NCBI GenBank assembly: GCA_032433765.1
Contig: JAVIAB010000041.1
Location: 80,810,428-80,874,427 of the forward strand
Direction of reading: 5' to 3'
DNA length: 64,000 bases
Origin: Megaustenia siamemsis
Taxonomy: Eukaryota > Mollusca > Gastropoda > Stylommatophora > Ariophantidae
Below, piece by piece: positions 1 through 13,378 of the stretch. The notes beneath the pieces are model-generated. The model searched no databases. It had not been told where the DNA came from and saw nothing but the letters and a program-made list of their open reading frames with translations. The translations under genes were made by a program, and so were the position numbers. Within the stretch, counting starts at the first letter, position 1; every line of letters starts with the position of its first letter.

Positions 1-1919
1 TCATGTGTTAAAGTGTCTCACTTCTCATATCTCTCATGTGTTAAAGTGTCGCACTTCTCATATCTCTCATGTGTCAAAGTGTCCCACTTCTCATATCTCT
101 CATGTGTCAAAGTGTCCCACTTCTCATATCTCTCATGTGTCAAAGTGTCCCACTTCTCTTATCTCTCATGTGTCAAAGTGTCCCACTTCTCATATCTCTC
201 ATGTGTGAAAGTGTCCCACTTCTCATATCTCTCATGTCTTAAAGTGTCGCACTTCTCATATCTCTCATGTGTCAAAGTGTCGCACTTCTCATATCTCTCA
301 TGTGTCAAAGTGTCGCACTTCTCATATCTCTCATGTGTCAAAGTGTCGCACTTCTCATATCTCTCATGTGTCAAAGTGTCCCACTTCTCATATCTCTCAT
401 GTGTCAAAGTGTCGCACTTCTCATATCTCTCATGTGTCAAAGTGTCGCACTTCTCATATCTCTCATGTGTCAAAGTGTCGCACTTCTCATATCTCTCATG
501 TGTCAAAGTGTCCCACTTCTCATATCTCTCATGTGTCAAAGTGTCCCACTTCTCATATCTCTCATGTGTCAAAGTGTCCCACTTCTCATATCTCTCATGT
601 GTCAAAGTGTCCCACTTCTCATATCTCTCATGTGTCAAAGTGTCGCACTTCTCATATCTCTCATGTGTTCAAGTGTCCCACTTCTCATATCTCTCATGTG
701 TTAAAGTGTCCCACTTCTCATATCTCTCATGTGTCAAAGTGTCGCACTTCTCATATCTCTCATGTGTTAAAGTGTCCCACTTCTCATATCTCTCATGTGT
801 CAAAGTGTCCCACATCTCATATCTCTCATGTGTCAAAGTGTCCCACATCTCATATCTCTCATGTGTCAAAGTGTCCCACATCTCATATCTCTCATGTGTT
901 AAAGTGTCCCACATCTCATATCTCTCATGTGTTAGAGTGTCCCACATCTGATATCTCTCATGTGTTAAAGTGTCCCACTTCTCATATCTCTTATGTGTTA
1001 AAGTGTCCCACATCTCATATCTCTTATGTGTCAAAGTGTCCCACATCTCATATCTCTCATGTGTCAAAGTGTCCCACTTCTTATATCTCTCATGTGTCAA
1101 AGTGTAGAACTTCCCATATCTCTCATGTGTCAAAGTGTAGCACTTCCCATATCTCTCATGTGTTAAAGTGTCCCACATCTCATATCTCTTATGTGTCAAA
1201 GTGTCGCACTTCTCATATCTCTCATGTGTTAAAGTGTCGCACTTCTCATATCTCTCATGTGTCAAAGTGTCCCACATCTCATATCTATCATGTGTCAAAG
1301 TGTCCCACATCTCATATCTCTCATGTGTCAAAGTGTCCCACTTCTGATATCTCTCATGTGTTAAAGTGTCGCACTTCTCATATCTCTCATGTGTCAAAGT
1401 GTCGCACTTCTCATATCTCTCATGTGTTAAAGTGTCGCACTTCTCATATCTCTCATGTGTCAAAGTGTCGCACTTCTCATATCTCTCATGTATCAAAGTG
1501 TCGCACTTCTCATATCTCTCATGTGTCAAAGTGTCCCACATCTCATATCTCTCATGTGTTAAAGTGTCCTACTTCTCATATCTCTCATGTGTCAAAGTGT
1601 CCCACTTCTCATATCTCTCATGTGTCAAAGTGTCCCACTTCTCATATCTCTCATGTGTCAAAGTGTCCCACATCTCATATCTCTCATGTGTCAAAGTGTC
1701 CCACTTCTCATATCTCTCATGTGTCAAAGTGTCCCACATCTCATATATCTCATGTGTCAAAGTGTCCCACATCTCATATATCTCACGTGTTAAAGTGTCC
1801 CACATCTCATATCTCTCATGTGTCAAAGTGTCGCACTTCTCATATCTCTCATGTGTCAAAGTGTCCCACATCTCATATCTATCATGTGTCAAAGTGTCCC
1901 ACATCTCATATCTCTCATG
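1..1919. repeat. 33-bp satellite array, left block
   Basis: About 58 tandem copies of a 33-bp unit with the core CTCATGTGTCAAAGTGTC followed by a variable CCCAC/CGCAC/CTCAC and TTCTC/ATCTC. Because 33 is a multiple of three, several frames on both strands stay open for hundreds of codons (11-residue periodicity). I regard these as non-coding artefacts. The array continues at 3489 after an insertion and runs off the left edge of the window. Confidence 0.97.
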
Positions 1920-3488
1920 AAAATGGCAGCTTATTTATATTCGAGCCATGGACTAAGCAATGTTTACTTTGAACGCCACGATATCTGTTATTGCAGCGAG
2001 TTGGCAGATTTTTTCAAATGTATTCAATGGTTTGAACATAAATGATTGTTCACAGTTCGTTAACCTTCGCTGTAGATAAAGTCGTTAATTCGATGGCTTC
2101 ATTTGTGACCTTAGAAGCTAAGGACCTAACTTGTGCAAACGGATGGCATTGGCAAGGATCATTTTGAATCTATGAAGTGGGCTCATTTTGTGTTTAACTC
2201 AAAAGCATATGTGCTTTTTAACCAAAGACCTTTTTTTTGGGGACTCAATGAAGATATCCCGATGGAAGAATAAATTGTACTATTAGTCCCATAAATTATT
2301 CGCTTCCAGAGGTTTATGATGTAAACAAAGCAGTTTTGTCATTGCAAGTGAATAATGTCCACACCTGTAATTGGTGAGGATTGTGTAGCAGCATCAGCTT
2401 TATAGCGAACACAGAAAACATCATAGGATTGTGCTGTTCTGAAACAGCTATGCCATGCTACCCTAGAATTGCCTTTAATGGGATTACTGTGACCACAAAC
2501 CACTCTCCATGTGTGTGCCACATATTTACACCCCAGAAAGAAATACTGAATATAACAACATCATATGCTGTCTGTGATGTTAATGACCACAAACCAGGAG
2601 CCTCCTGTATGATTGATACAACTGTTGCACCAAGCACTTTATCAGCAGAGCCAGATCTATGGAATGTTAATCTGACATTGTTCTTGAATGATGTCCAAGT
2701 TAATGAGACATCAGAATCGTGTGGCAGCAGCTACAAGAAGGGAGCAGAGAACATCAAGTTCTGCTGCTATAAAGGAGACTTGCCTTGCTATCCCAGAATT
2801 GCCTTAAATGGGATCAATGTAGTTAAAAACTTCTCCTCTTGTGTAAACTACACATTCACATCCAAGAGTGAATCTGTGAAGGTCACAAAATCATATTCTC
2901 TCTGTGGTTTTACTAACTACAGGTCAGGTGGCCTCTGTTGGATTGGAAATGATAACTTACCACCACTGTGTGTCTATATGTTTGGAATTAGACTCATCAA
3001 TGATGGCCTAACATCATCAAGTGCTACGACGATCATCATTTTCGGGAGGACGCGAACTTCCATGGTATATGGTGGATAGGCGGCAGGAACCATTGAAGGC
3101 TATGTCTGAAAAGTGTTCCTTCTTGCAGTTTCCTCATATTCCAAGTCCGGCTTGTTGCAGGAGCTACTGAGTTAAGTGCTCTGTGTACACCGTGAGCTGT
3201 GTGTCTCATCCGTTTGGATCCTGTTTCGATGTCCCGCTTGTTTACGATGAATGATAATATCGTATGACAGGGAACAGTTGGCTGTGGTCACTTTCTGCAC
3301 GGTTTCGCCTTATATCTTTTGGCGTGTGCTGAGACTGCTACGATGGGGACTACAGTTACATTTCTTTGTTTGGGAGATGTGTTTGTAATTCGGATGATTC
3401 CACTGGCACGGGCGGTTGAGTAATTATGGATTTTAATTCGTTTGCAGTGATACCGAGGCCTTCCATAACCAATAACCAATAAACCAAC
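1920..3488 (+). mobile_element. 1.57-kb insertion in the satellite carrying Cys-rich gene sequence
   Basis: The satellite is interrupted exactly here. The 10 bases ATCTCTCATG occur on both sides (1910-1919 and 3489-3498), which fits a target-site duplication, although the array itself contains this word. The insertion starts AAAATGG, as does the related insertion at 38914, and the two share the following leader region up to the GTTCGTTAACC..CGCTGTAGAT block and the start of an EGF-like coding region. The right end is a short AATAACC-type tandem tail. Gene-like content without visible introns suggests a retro-inserted copy; the mobilising machinery is not visible. Confidence 0.6.
2105..3079 (+). 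pseudogene. Cys-rich secreted/receptor-like ectodomain, pseudogene
   Basis: The first part (about 2125-2170) matches the EGF-like start seen at 57140 (LTCA.GW) but meets a stop after about a dozen codons. An open stretch from about 2381 to 2965 encodes two copies of a domain of about 110 residues, each with a conserved CC...PCYPRIA(F/L)NGI core, regularly spaced cysteines and several N-glycosylation sequons (NVT/NET/NFS type). This looks like an extracellular ligand-binding region of a lophotrochozoan receptor family, but I do not recognise the family. No transmembrane segment or intact start is present. The tail from about 3000 matches, in inverted orientation, the sequence at 37800-37930. 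Confidence 0.55.
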
Positions 3489-6400
3489 ATCTCTCATGTG
3501 TCAAAGTGTAGCACTTCCCATATCTCTCAAGTGTCAAAGTGTAGAACTTCCCATATCTCTCATGTGTCAAAGTGTAGCACTTCCCATATCTCTCATGTGT
3601 CAAAGTGTAGCACTTCCCATATCTCTCATGTGTCAAAGTGTAGCACTTCCCATATCTCTCATGTGTCAAAGTGTAGCACTTCCCATATCTCTCAAGTGTC
3701 AAAGTGTAGAACTTCCCATATCTCTCATGTGTCAAAGTGTAGCACTTCCCATATCTCTCATGTGTCAAAGTGTAGCACTTCCCATATCTCTCATGTGTCA
3801 AAGTGTAGAACTTCCCATATCTCTCATGTGTCAAAGTGTAGCACTTCCCATATCTCTCATGTGTCAAAGTGTAGCACTTCCCATATCTCTCAAGTGTCAA
3901 AGTGTAGAACTTCCCATATCTCTCATTTGTCAAAGTGTCTCACTTCTCATATCTCTCATGTGTCAAAGTGTCCCACTTCTCATATCTCTCATGTGTCAAA
4001 GTGTAGCACTTCCCATATCTCTCAAGTGTCAAAGTGTAGCACTTCCCATATCTCTCATGTGTCAAAGTGTAGCACTTCCCATATCTCTCATGTGTCAAAG
4101 TGTAGCACTTCCCATATCTCTCAAGTGTCAAAGTGTAGAACTTCCCATATCTCTCATGTGTCAAAGTGTAGCACTTCCCATATCTCTCATGTGTCAAAGT
4201 GTCCCACTTCTCATATCTCTCATGTGTCAAAGTGTAGCACTTCCCATATCTCTCATGTGTCAAAGTGTAGCACTTCCCATATCTCTCATGTGTCAAAGTG
4301 TAGCACTTCCCATATCTCTCATGTGTCAAAGTGTAGCACTTCCCATATCTCTCATGTGTCAAAGTGTCCCACTTCTCATATCTCTCATGTGTCAAAGTGT
4401 CCCACATATCATATCTCTCATGTGTCAAAGTGTGCCACATCTCATATCTCTCATGTGTCAAAGTGTCCCACTTCTCATATCTCTCATGTGTCAAAGTGTC
4501 CCACTTCTCATATCTCTCATGTGTCAAAGTGTCGCACTTCTCATATCTCTCATGTGTCAAAGTGTCTCACTTCTCATATCTCTCATGTGTCAAAGTGTAG
4601 CACTTCCCATATCTCTCATGTGTCAAAGTGTCGCACTTCTCATATCTCTCATGTGTCAAAGTGTCCCACATCTCATATCTCTCATGTGTCAAAGTGTGCC
4701 ACATCTCATATCTCTCATGTGTCAAAGTGTCCCACTTCTCATATCTCTCATGTGTCAAAGTGTCCCACTTCTCATATCTCTCATGTGTCAAAGTGTCTCA
4801 CATCTCATATCTCTCATGTGTCAAAGTGTCGCACTTCTCATATCTCTCATGTGTCAAAGTGTCCCACTTCTCATATCTCTCATGTGTCAAAGTGTCCCAC
4901 TTCTCATATCTCTCATGTGTCAAAGTGTCGCACTTCTCATATCTCTCATGTGTCAAAGTGTCCCACTTCTCATATCTCTCATATGTCAAAGTGTCTCACA
5001 TCTCATATCTCTCATGTGTCAAAGTGTCCCACTTCTCATATCTCTCATGTGTCAAAGTGTCCCACTTCTCATATCTCTCATGTGTCAAAGTGTCTCACAT
5101 CTCATATCTCTCATGTGTCAAAGTGTCGCACTTCTCATATCTCTCATGTGTCAAAGTGTCCCACTTCTCATATCTCTCATGTGTCAAAGTGTAGAACTTC
5201 CCATATCTCTCATGTGTCAAAGTGTAGAACTTCCCATATCTCTCATGTGTCAAAGTGTCTCACTTCTCATATCTCTCATGTGTCAAAGTGTCTCACTTCT
5301 CATATCTCTCATGTGTCAAAGTGTAGAACTTCTCATATCTCTCATGTGTCAAAGTGTAGAACTTCCCATATCTCTCATGTGTCAAAGTGTCTCACTTCTC
5401 ATATCTCTCATGTGTCAAAGTGTCTCACTTCTCATATCTCTCATGTGTCAAAGTGTCTCACTTCTCATATCTCTCATGTGTCAAAGTGTAGAACTTCTCA
5501 TATCTCTCATGTGTCAAAGTGTCCCACTTCTCATATCTCTCATGTGTCAAAGTGTCTCACTTCTCATATCTCTCATGTGTCAAAGTGTAGAACTTCCCAT
5601 ATCTCTCATGTGTCAAAGTGTAGAACTTCCCATATCTCTCATGTGTCAAAGTGTCCCACTTCTCATATCTCTCATGTGTCAAAGTGTAGCACTTCTCATA
5701 TCTCTCATGTGTCAAAGTGTAGAACTTCCCATATCTCTCATGTGTCAAAGTGTCCCACTTCTCATATCTCTCATGTGTCAAAGTGCCCCACTTCTCATAT
5801 CTCTCATGTGTCAAAGTGTCCCACTTCTCATATCTCTCATGTGTCAAAGTGTAGAACTTCTCATATCTCTCATGTGTCAAAGTGTCCCACTTCTCATATC
5901 TCTCATGTGTCAAAGTGTCCCACTTCTCATATCTCTCATGTGTCAAAGTGTCCCACATCTCATATCTCTCATGTGTCAAAGTGTCCCACATCTCATATCT
6001 CTCATGTGTCAAAGTGTCCCACATCTAATATCTCTCATGTGTCAAAGTGTCCCACATCTCATATCTCTCATGTGTCAAAGTGTCTCACATCTCTCATGTG
6101 TTAAAGTGTCCCACATCTCATATCTCTCATGTGTTAAAGTGTCCCACATCTCATATCTCTCATGTGTCAAAGTGTCCCACATCTAATATCTCTCATGTGT
6201 CAAAGTGTCCCACATCTCATATCTCTCATGTGTCAAAGTGTCCCACATCTCATATCTCTCATGTGTCAAAGTGTCCCACATCTCATATCTCTCATGTGTC
6301 AAAGTGTCCCACATCTCATATCTCTCATGTGTCAAGGTGTCCCACATCTCATATCTCTCATGTGTCAAAGTGTCCCACATCTCATATCTCTCATGTGTCA

Positions 6401-7139
6401 AAGTGTCCCACTTCTCATATCTCTCATGTGTCAAAGTGTCGCACTTCTCATATCTCTCATGTGTCAAAGTGTCGCACTTCTCATATCTCTCATGTGTTAA
6501 AGTGTCTCACATCTCTCATGTGTTAAAGTGTCCCACATCTCATATCTCTCATGTGTTAAAGTGTCCCACATCTCATATCTCTCATGTGTCAAAGTGTCCC
6601 ACTTCTCATATCTCTCATGTGTCAAAGTGTCCCACTTCTCATATCTCTCATGTGTCAAAGTGTTGCACTTCTCATATCTCTCATGTGTCAAAGTGTCCCA
6701 CTTCTCATATCTCTCATGTGTCAAAGTGTAGCACTTCCCATATCTCTCATGTGTCAAAGTGTCCCACTTCTCATATCTCTCATGTGTCAAAGTGTCGCAC
6801 TTCTCATATCTCTCATGTGTCAAAGTGTCGCACTTCTCATATCTCTCATGTGTCAAAGTGTAGCACTTCTCATATCTCTCATGTGTCAAAGTGTAGCACT
6901 TCTCATATCTCTCATGTGTCAAAGTGTCCCACATCCCATATCTCTCATGTGTCAAACTGTCCCACATCTCATATCTCTCATGTGTCAAAGTGTCCCACAT
7001 CTCTCATGTGTCAAAGTGTCCCACTTCTCATATCTCTCATGTGTCAAAGTGTCCCACTTCTCATATCTCTCATGTGTCAAAGTGTCCCACTTCTCATATC
7101 TCTCATGTGTCAAAGTGTCTCACTTTTCCTGTCTTTCAT
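3489..7139. repeat. 33-bp satellite array, right block
   Basis: About 110 further copies of the same 33-bp unit. Composition is zoned: 3489-4370 is dominated by TAGCAC/TAGAAC..TTCCC variants, 4370-5900 mixes CCCAC, CTCAC and TAGAAC variants, and 5940-6400 is almost pure CCCACATCTC. A few shortened units (near 6086, 6508 and 6998) lack 11 bases. Long open frames here (up to 896 codons) follow from the 33-bp period and have no start context or non-repeat domain. Confidence 0.97.
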
Positions 7140-7154
7140 GTAAGACAGTCTTTG

Positions 7155-7550
7155 TCATTTATCTCTGTTGGACAACACTTCTGGTGTTCCCATCACCATC
7201 ATGTACCTGCTGGTTTTGGTAATCATGTCTCTCCATGACTTTCTCTGTTGAATAACACTTCTGGTGTTCCCATCACCATCATGTACTTGCTGGTTTTGGT
7301 AATCATGTCTCTCCATGACTTTCTCTGTTGAATAACACTTCTGGTGTTCCCATCACCATCATGTACTTGCTGGTTTTGGTAATCATGTCTCTCCATGACT
7401 TTCTCTGTTGAACAACACTTCTGGTGTTCCCATCACCATCAAGTACCTGCTGGTTTTGGTAATCATGTCTCTCCATGACTTTCTCTGTTGAATAACACTT
7501 CTGGTGTTCCCATCACCATCAAGTACCTGCTGGTTTTGGTAATCATGTCA
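7155..7550. repeat. 80-bp tandem repeat, about 5 copies
   Basis: The block containing CTGGTGTTCCCATCACCATC recurs every 80 bases (for example at 7261 and 7341). Copies differ by a few substitutions. Confidence 0.93.
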
Positions 7551-8640
7551 TCCACTCACACTCAATTTGTTCTCTCAGTTTCCCTTTATCTTTTCTTCCC
7601 TCAATTTGTCCTGTTATCACTATATATTCTTCTCCAGCTGTTCCCATAGTATGGCAGTCATATTGATGATTGTTTCCTATTTTGTTTGGAAACTAGCCCT
7701 CTTCTAGCGTTGATCTCATTGAGAACATCTTCAGTGATTTCTCTTTTTAGCTGTCCATGGTATTCTCAACATTCTTCTGTAAAAGCACATTTCTGTGGCC
7801 CCCAACAATTTTCTTGTCTGCTGTAACATTGTCCAGAATTCACATCCATATGACAAGACTGGATCAACATAGCAACACTGAAGGAGGCTTTAACTTCTTG
7901 TTGATGACAAAAATGGGTGACATTTTTCCCACTCTTTGGAATGTCACCTTTGCCTGGGCTCTTCTACACTTCATCTCTTTTGTACACCTCTCCTCTGTTG
8001 TACATCTACCACCTTACCTCTGTTGTACATCTACCACCTCACCTCTGTTGTACATCTACCATCTCACCTCTGTTGTACATCTACCACCTCACCTCTGTTG
8101 TACATCTACCGTCTCACCTCTGTTGTACATCTACCATCTCACCTCTGTTGTACATCTACCACCTCACCTCTGTTGTACATCTACCGTCTCACCTCTGTTG
8201 TACATCTACCGTCTCACCTCTGTTGTACATCTACCACCTCACCTCTGTTGTACATCTACCATCTCACCTCTGTTGTACATCTACCATCTCACCTCTGTTG
8301 TACATCTACCATCTCACCTCTGTTGTACATCTACCATCTCACCTCTGATGTACATCTACCATCTCACCTCTGTTGTACATCTACCATTGGAAGCTAAGAT
8401 CGTTCCCAGATATTTAAATTCATTGACCTGCTTTAACACTATCCCATTGACTTTAATTGTTCATTTAGGAGATGTCTTGGTTGCGACCATCACTTCTGTC
8501 TAGTTGTTGTTGTTGAGACTATTGCCTTTATTTTACTTTCCATCTCTTTAATGTCAACCATTTTCTCTAACTAACGGTCACGTTTACCAATTAAGCTGGT
8601 GACATCAACATGCCTCAGGTTCTCTACATTATCACCACCA
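7550..8640 (-). mobile_element. Decayed RTE-like LINE fragment, split by a minisatellite
   Basis: On the minus strand, both sides of the 25-bp minisatellite resemble the C-terminal half of the RTE-type reverse transcriptase seen intact at 16.5-17.4 kb. 7557-7980 corresponds to the post-RT region with its arginine-rich end, and 8390-8580 to the KQVNEFKYLGT-type segment just after the polymerase motifs. Many stops and frame changes are present. Confidence is limited because this is alignment by eye. Confidence 0.6.
7985..8392. repeat. 25-bp minisatellite, about 16 copies
   Basis: The unit contains CCTCTGTTGTACATCTACC and repeats every 25 bases. It sits inside the decayed RTE fragment, so it probably arose by local expansion of LINE sequence. 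Confidence 0.95.
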
Positions 8641-8675
8641 GCTGATATTCTGGGCACATACTTTAAGTATGGATC

Positions 8676-9212
8676 TTAATATAATCTCACTATAATCACA
8701 CTATATTCTCACTATAATCACACTATATTCTCACTATAATCTCACTATAATCACACTATATTCTCACTATAATCTCTATAATCACACTATATTCTCACTA
8801 TAATCACACTATATTCTCACTATATTCTCACTATAATCTCACTATAATCACACTATAATCTCACTATAATCACACTATATTCTCACTATAATCTCACTAT
8901 AATCTCACTATAATCACACTATAATGACACTATATTCTCACTATAATGACACTATAATCTCACTATAATCACACTATATTCTCACTACAATCTCACTATA
9001 ATCTCACTATAATCACACTATATTCTCACTATAATCTCACTATAATCTCATTATAATCTCACTATAATCTCACTATATTCTCACTATAATCTCACTATAA
9101 TCTCACTATATTCTCACTATATTCTCACTATAATCTCACTATATTCTCACTATAATCACACTATATTCTCACTATAATCTCACTATATTCTCACTATAAT
9201 CTCACTATACAT
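8676..9212. repeat. 11-bp AT-rich tandem repeat
   Basis: Near-perfect iterations of ACTATAATCTC with variants ACTATAATCAC and ACTATATTCTC over about 530 bases. Confidence 0.95.
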
Positions 9213-9282
9213 ATTAAGTCAACCTGATGATAGTACACACCCTTGTTTTATTTGTTGAAACATTCCCCATTGATTCCCTGAT

Positions 9283-9750
9283 CTTATGAGCATGATTAAA
9301 CAAGTGGAGGCGGGCTCTGTATGCATTCAATGGGTCGAGTCATTGCAGAAATCCAAAATACGTAAGATCACCTTTGTCTATGTCCCTGGACATGCGGGAG
9401 TACGGGGAAATGAAAGAGCAGACAGGTTGGCTAGCTGCGCTGTCGTTGAGGATGGGCAACCAATGGATCGGGCGGACATCATCAATGCCCTCCGAGATGT
9501 GGGAAGAGCACTGGACTTCGACAAACACAGATCCACGTCACTTCTTCAGATGATGGAGATGGGAGTTAAAATGGGCACAGCCAGAAATGAGAAACTTAGT
9601 GGCCGTGTAAGAAGACTTATCAACCAACATAGAACTGGAGTCGTCAGTCGCTGGACACTGAGGGAATTGCTGAGGAGGGGATCTGAGCACCTATGGACAT
9701 GTTCAGAGTGCAATGATGATGACCCACAAATAACTCAATAACTCCCTGTT
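9283..9750 (+). pseudogene. RNase H domain fragment of a LINE
   Basis: An open frame of about 150 codons contains VPGHAGVRGNERADRLA, the C-terminal signature of the RNase H domain of I/Jockey-type LINEs, followed by the usual tail with a CSECN motif. No YADD polymerase region precedes it in frame, so this is a 5'-truncated copy. The last 70 bases, encoding the CSECNDDDPQ end, recur inverted at 35080-35170, which shows that it is a dispersed family. Confidence 0.8.
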
Positions 9751-9891
9751 CTTATAGCTGTTTTTTTTGTTGTTACCAGAACATGTTCTTTGTAGTTATA
9801 AGATCTTTACTGTTAGTGTTTCTAAAATTGTGATTATTTCATGATGTTTTACTTTGTCAAATGTTTGGTGTAGTCTATAAAGGTACATACA

Positions 9892-12110
9892 TTGACATAT
9901 AATGACAGGATTATATTAATAAAAATGATGGCAAAGCCATTTGACATAGCAATAATACAGATAAAAGACAGATTCCGGAACAATGTCAAGAAATCCAAAA
10001 CCGATCCAGGAGCAGATATTAATTCAGATCACAATCCTGTAATGATTAAATTGAAAATCAAATTAAAGAGAAAAAAAAATATTAATTCGGCAATACCAAT
10101 AGATACAATAGCGTTAAATCAGAAAGATGTAAAAGAAACTTATGCTGTACAAGTAAAGAACACATATCAGAAGCTGCTAGAAGAAGGGATTGAGCAGTAC
10201 AGAAGAGAAAATCCTGAAGAAGTCACAACCAAATGACAATGCATAAAAAACAGCATACAAGAATCCTGCATCACCTTACCCAAAAAGGAAAGTAACAAAA
10301 AACAAAAATGCATAACAGGCAACATTTTAGAAAAAATGGAAGAGAGAAGACAAGTGAAGAACACTGCCAGATACAAGGAAATTGATAATGAAATACGAAA
10401 AATGTGCAAAAAGGCAAAAGAAGACTGGCTCAACCAAAGATGTCTAGAAGTCAAAACTATGGAAAGTAAACAAAATTTAAGAGGAATGCGCACAGAAATA
10501 AAGAGAATGACTAATAAAGACAAAAAAGCTGCAGGAAACTGATGTATTGCAAACAAAGTGGGAAAAATGCTAACAGACAACAAAGATATAATCGGTAGAT
10601 GGCAGGAATACATAACAGAATTATTTCATGACGAAAGGGACAAAAAACCATTTATAAAATGTACATCCAGCTATAAAATCCTAAAATCTTAAGTAGAAAA
10701 AGCTATAAAAACAATGAAAACAATGAAAAAGGGAAAAGCAGCAGGACCTGACAATATACAGATAGAGATGATACAGGCACTAGAAGGTTTTGGCATTGAA
10801 GTAATCACATACATATGCAATGACATATACCGCACAGGATACATGCCAAAAGAACTAAAAACATCAACTTTCATTGCATTGCCTAAAAAGAATGGTGCAG
10901 TTGAATGCAGTGATTTTAGAACAATAAGCCTAACAAGCCAGGTAACCAAAATTTTACTAAAAGTTATACAAGGAAGGATTCAGAATAAAATTAATACTGA
11001 ATTAAGTGAGCAGCAATTCGGATTCAGGAAAAACAGTGGGACAAAAGAAGCCATATTCAGCATGACGACATTGATTTAAAAGTACATAGAAGTAAACAAA
11101 CCAATATATGCCTGCTTCATAGACTACACCAAAGCATTTGATAGAATACACCATGAGCAACTTACAGACTGCCTAAAAGATATAAATCTGGATGACACAG
11201 ACATACGACTGATATGCAATTTGTACTGGGAGCAAACAGCAATAATAAAATATAACAAGGAGAACTCTACACCCATTGATATAAAAAGAGGAGTAAGACA
11301 GGGATGCATCCTATCACCAAGCTTGTTCAATCTACACACTGAGCAAATCTTTAAAAACATCATAGAGATGCCAGGCCTAAACATTAATGGAAAGATAATC
11401 AATAACCTAAGATATGCTGATGATACTGTACTACTAGCAGAAAATCCTAAAGATCAACAACAATTACTTAATGTAATAAACATGACAAGCAAAAAATATG
11501 GACTAGATATGAATATCAAAAAGAATAAAACTATGATCATAAACAAAGAAAACTCTCAAGACCTACAATTAAATATCAAAGTTGAAGGAATATATCTGGA
11601 GACAGTCCAGAGCTACAACTACCTGGGACATACTATAACCAGTGATGGAAAATGCAAAACTGAAATAAATAAAAGAATAGGTATGGCAAAAAGTAATTGC
11701 AATGCCATGAAAAATATACTAGCATCAAAACAAATAGCACCAGGGCTAAAACTAAGAATAGCAAAATGTTACATCTTCTCAATATTCCTGTATGGTGCAG
11801 AAAGATGGACATTAGACAAGAAAACAGAACAGAGAATTGAAGCCTTTGAAATGTGGATTTATAGAAGAATAGGTAGAATTGGATGGAAAGAAAAGAAAAC
11901 AAACGAGGAAGTTTTAAAACAACTAAAAATGATAAGAGAACTACTAAACACAATTAGAGCAAGACAAATGAAATTTTAGGAGCATGTTAAAAGACACAAC
12001 AGCCTAATAAAAGTAATATTGGAAGGGAAAATACAAGTAAAAGAGGCAGAGGCAGACCAAAACTAACATGGACGAGTAACATCAAAAGATGGACAAGTCA
12101 GCCTATGACA
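9892..12110 (+). mobile_element. RTE-like LINE copy, inactivated
   Basis: It runs from the end of the APE endonuclease (PGADINSDHNPV near 10005) through the reverse transcriptase to the C-terminal region. The RT shows GKAAGPD (10735), the FIDYTKAFD motif (11115), RQGCILSPSLFN (11295) and RYADDTV (11410), followed by the YGAERWT and RRIGRIGWKEK post-RT motifs of the RTE clade. Stop codons near 10236, 10542, 10692, 11079 and 11979 break the ORF. The 5' endonuclease half is missing. Stretches of the 3' end match the fragment at 63720-64000. Confidence 0.85.
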
Positions 12111-12370
12111 ATCCAAAGTGGAGGCCTGACTTCATTTGTTGGGACAGCAATTCTTGGTCCGGCTCACAGGGTTTACACAGATTCTGCACTGGCACTTGAA
12201 GGTTGTTCTGCCTGTGATGACTATTATCATGAGCTGCGCACTTTGTTCACAATGCAACACATGCACAAAAGCAGTATGTACGATCAAGATGAACACTTTG
12301 TTGGTTCCTGGAACAGGAGCTGAGCAGATATTGGAATGCCCCACCTGTAGTGTTGACAATCTGTTCTAAT
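12110..12370. other. Unassigned sequence after the RTE copy
   Basis: Short open frames on both strands; I recognise no domain. It could be a captured or independent repeat between two LINE remnants. Confidence 0.3.
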
Positions 12371-12770
12371 GTCTAAATTAAGACAACTGCACAACATAAG
12401 GCAAGAAATGCATGAGGCAACAAATCTTAGGTTTTTAAGAGCTTGCATTTTCCCCATAGTAACAAATGGCTGTGAAATATGGACATTAACAGATCTGCTG
12501 AAAAACACATAAATGCAAGTATTATAGAATAGCATGGATGGAGAAATGAACAAACTTCAATTTTGCAAGAGATTAACATTCCAGAAAACTGGTTGATAAA
12601 GAAGAAAAATAAGGAAAATAAAATACTTTAGTCATGAAAAAGAACATGCTGTGAAAAGATGCAGACCCTTTTATGCAGCCTTGAACAAGGTTTCTCCATC
12701 CAAAGGACATCTCATAGAGTGAGAAAACTTCAAAGAAGCTGTCAAGTGAGCAAAGTTTCAACACATCAAG
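12370..12770 (+). mobile_element. Degenerate LINE C-terminal remnant
   Basis: Translated fragments such as the CEIWTLT-like segment near 12470 resemble the post-RT region of RTE LINEs (compare CESWTIG near 14070). It is heavily broken by stops. 12770-13378, which follows, holds no feature I can support. Confidence 0.4.
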
Positions 12771-13378
12771 CAGCTAGGTGATGATTATTACATAATAACA
12801 AATCAGCTGCTGTGACAACGGTGAAATAGGAAACTCAAAATTAACATCACACCCCAGTACCTGATCGATCTTTGCTGATGTTTCTACTTCCTGTTTCACA
12901 GCCTCACTGTCCACCTGCATATCTGTTGTTACAGTTTCAACTGTAACTTTCTCTTGTCTGTCACAGAAATAGTAACGTTTGAATATTAAGTAATGAATGT
13001 TAAACACTCCAAGAAACATTACTAAGTAATTAATGTTAAACATTCAAACATTTCATTACACAAAACGCCTTCTCTACCTGCATTGTCATTTTGCCAATAC
13101 GCCTCTGCTACAGCTATGGCAGTTGGACATGCATGAATTATCCATGCACAATACAAAATTAAATTTTGACAGCTGCTATGTCACACTTCTGTCCATTCCA
13201 CTATGATAATGTTCATTGTGTCATTTCAGTTTGTTACAATAAGTATTGAATATTGCATGGCTTATAATTATTATGAAATTGTTTGAATCAACTTGGTCAT
13301 GTTCATATGTCCTCTGTGTGCAGTTTCAGTTTGTATGTTACTGTTTAGTAGTAGCTATATTGACACAAAACAGATCTA

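Noticed and set aside
269..6186. Open frames of 300-900 codons in the 33-bp satellite
   Set aside because: The period is a multiple of three, so several frames on both strands are open together. There is no domain, start context or non-repetitive flank.
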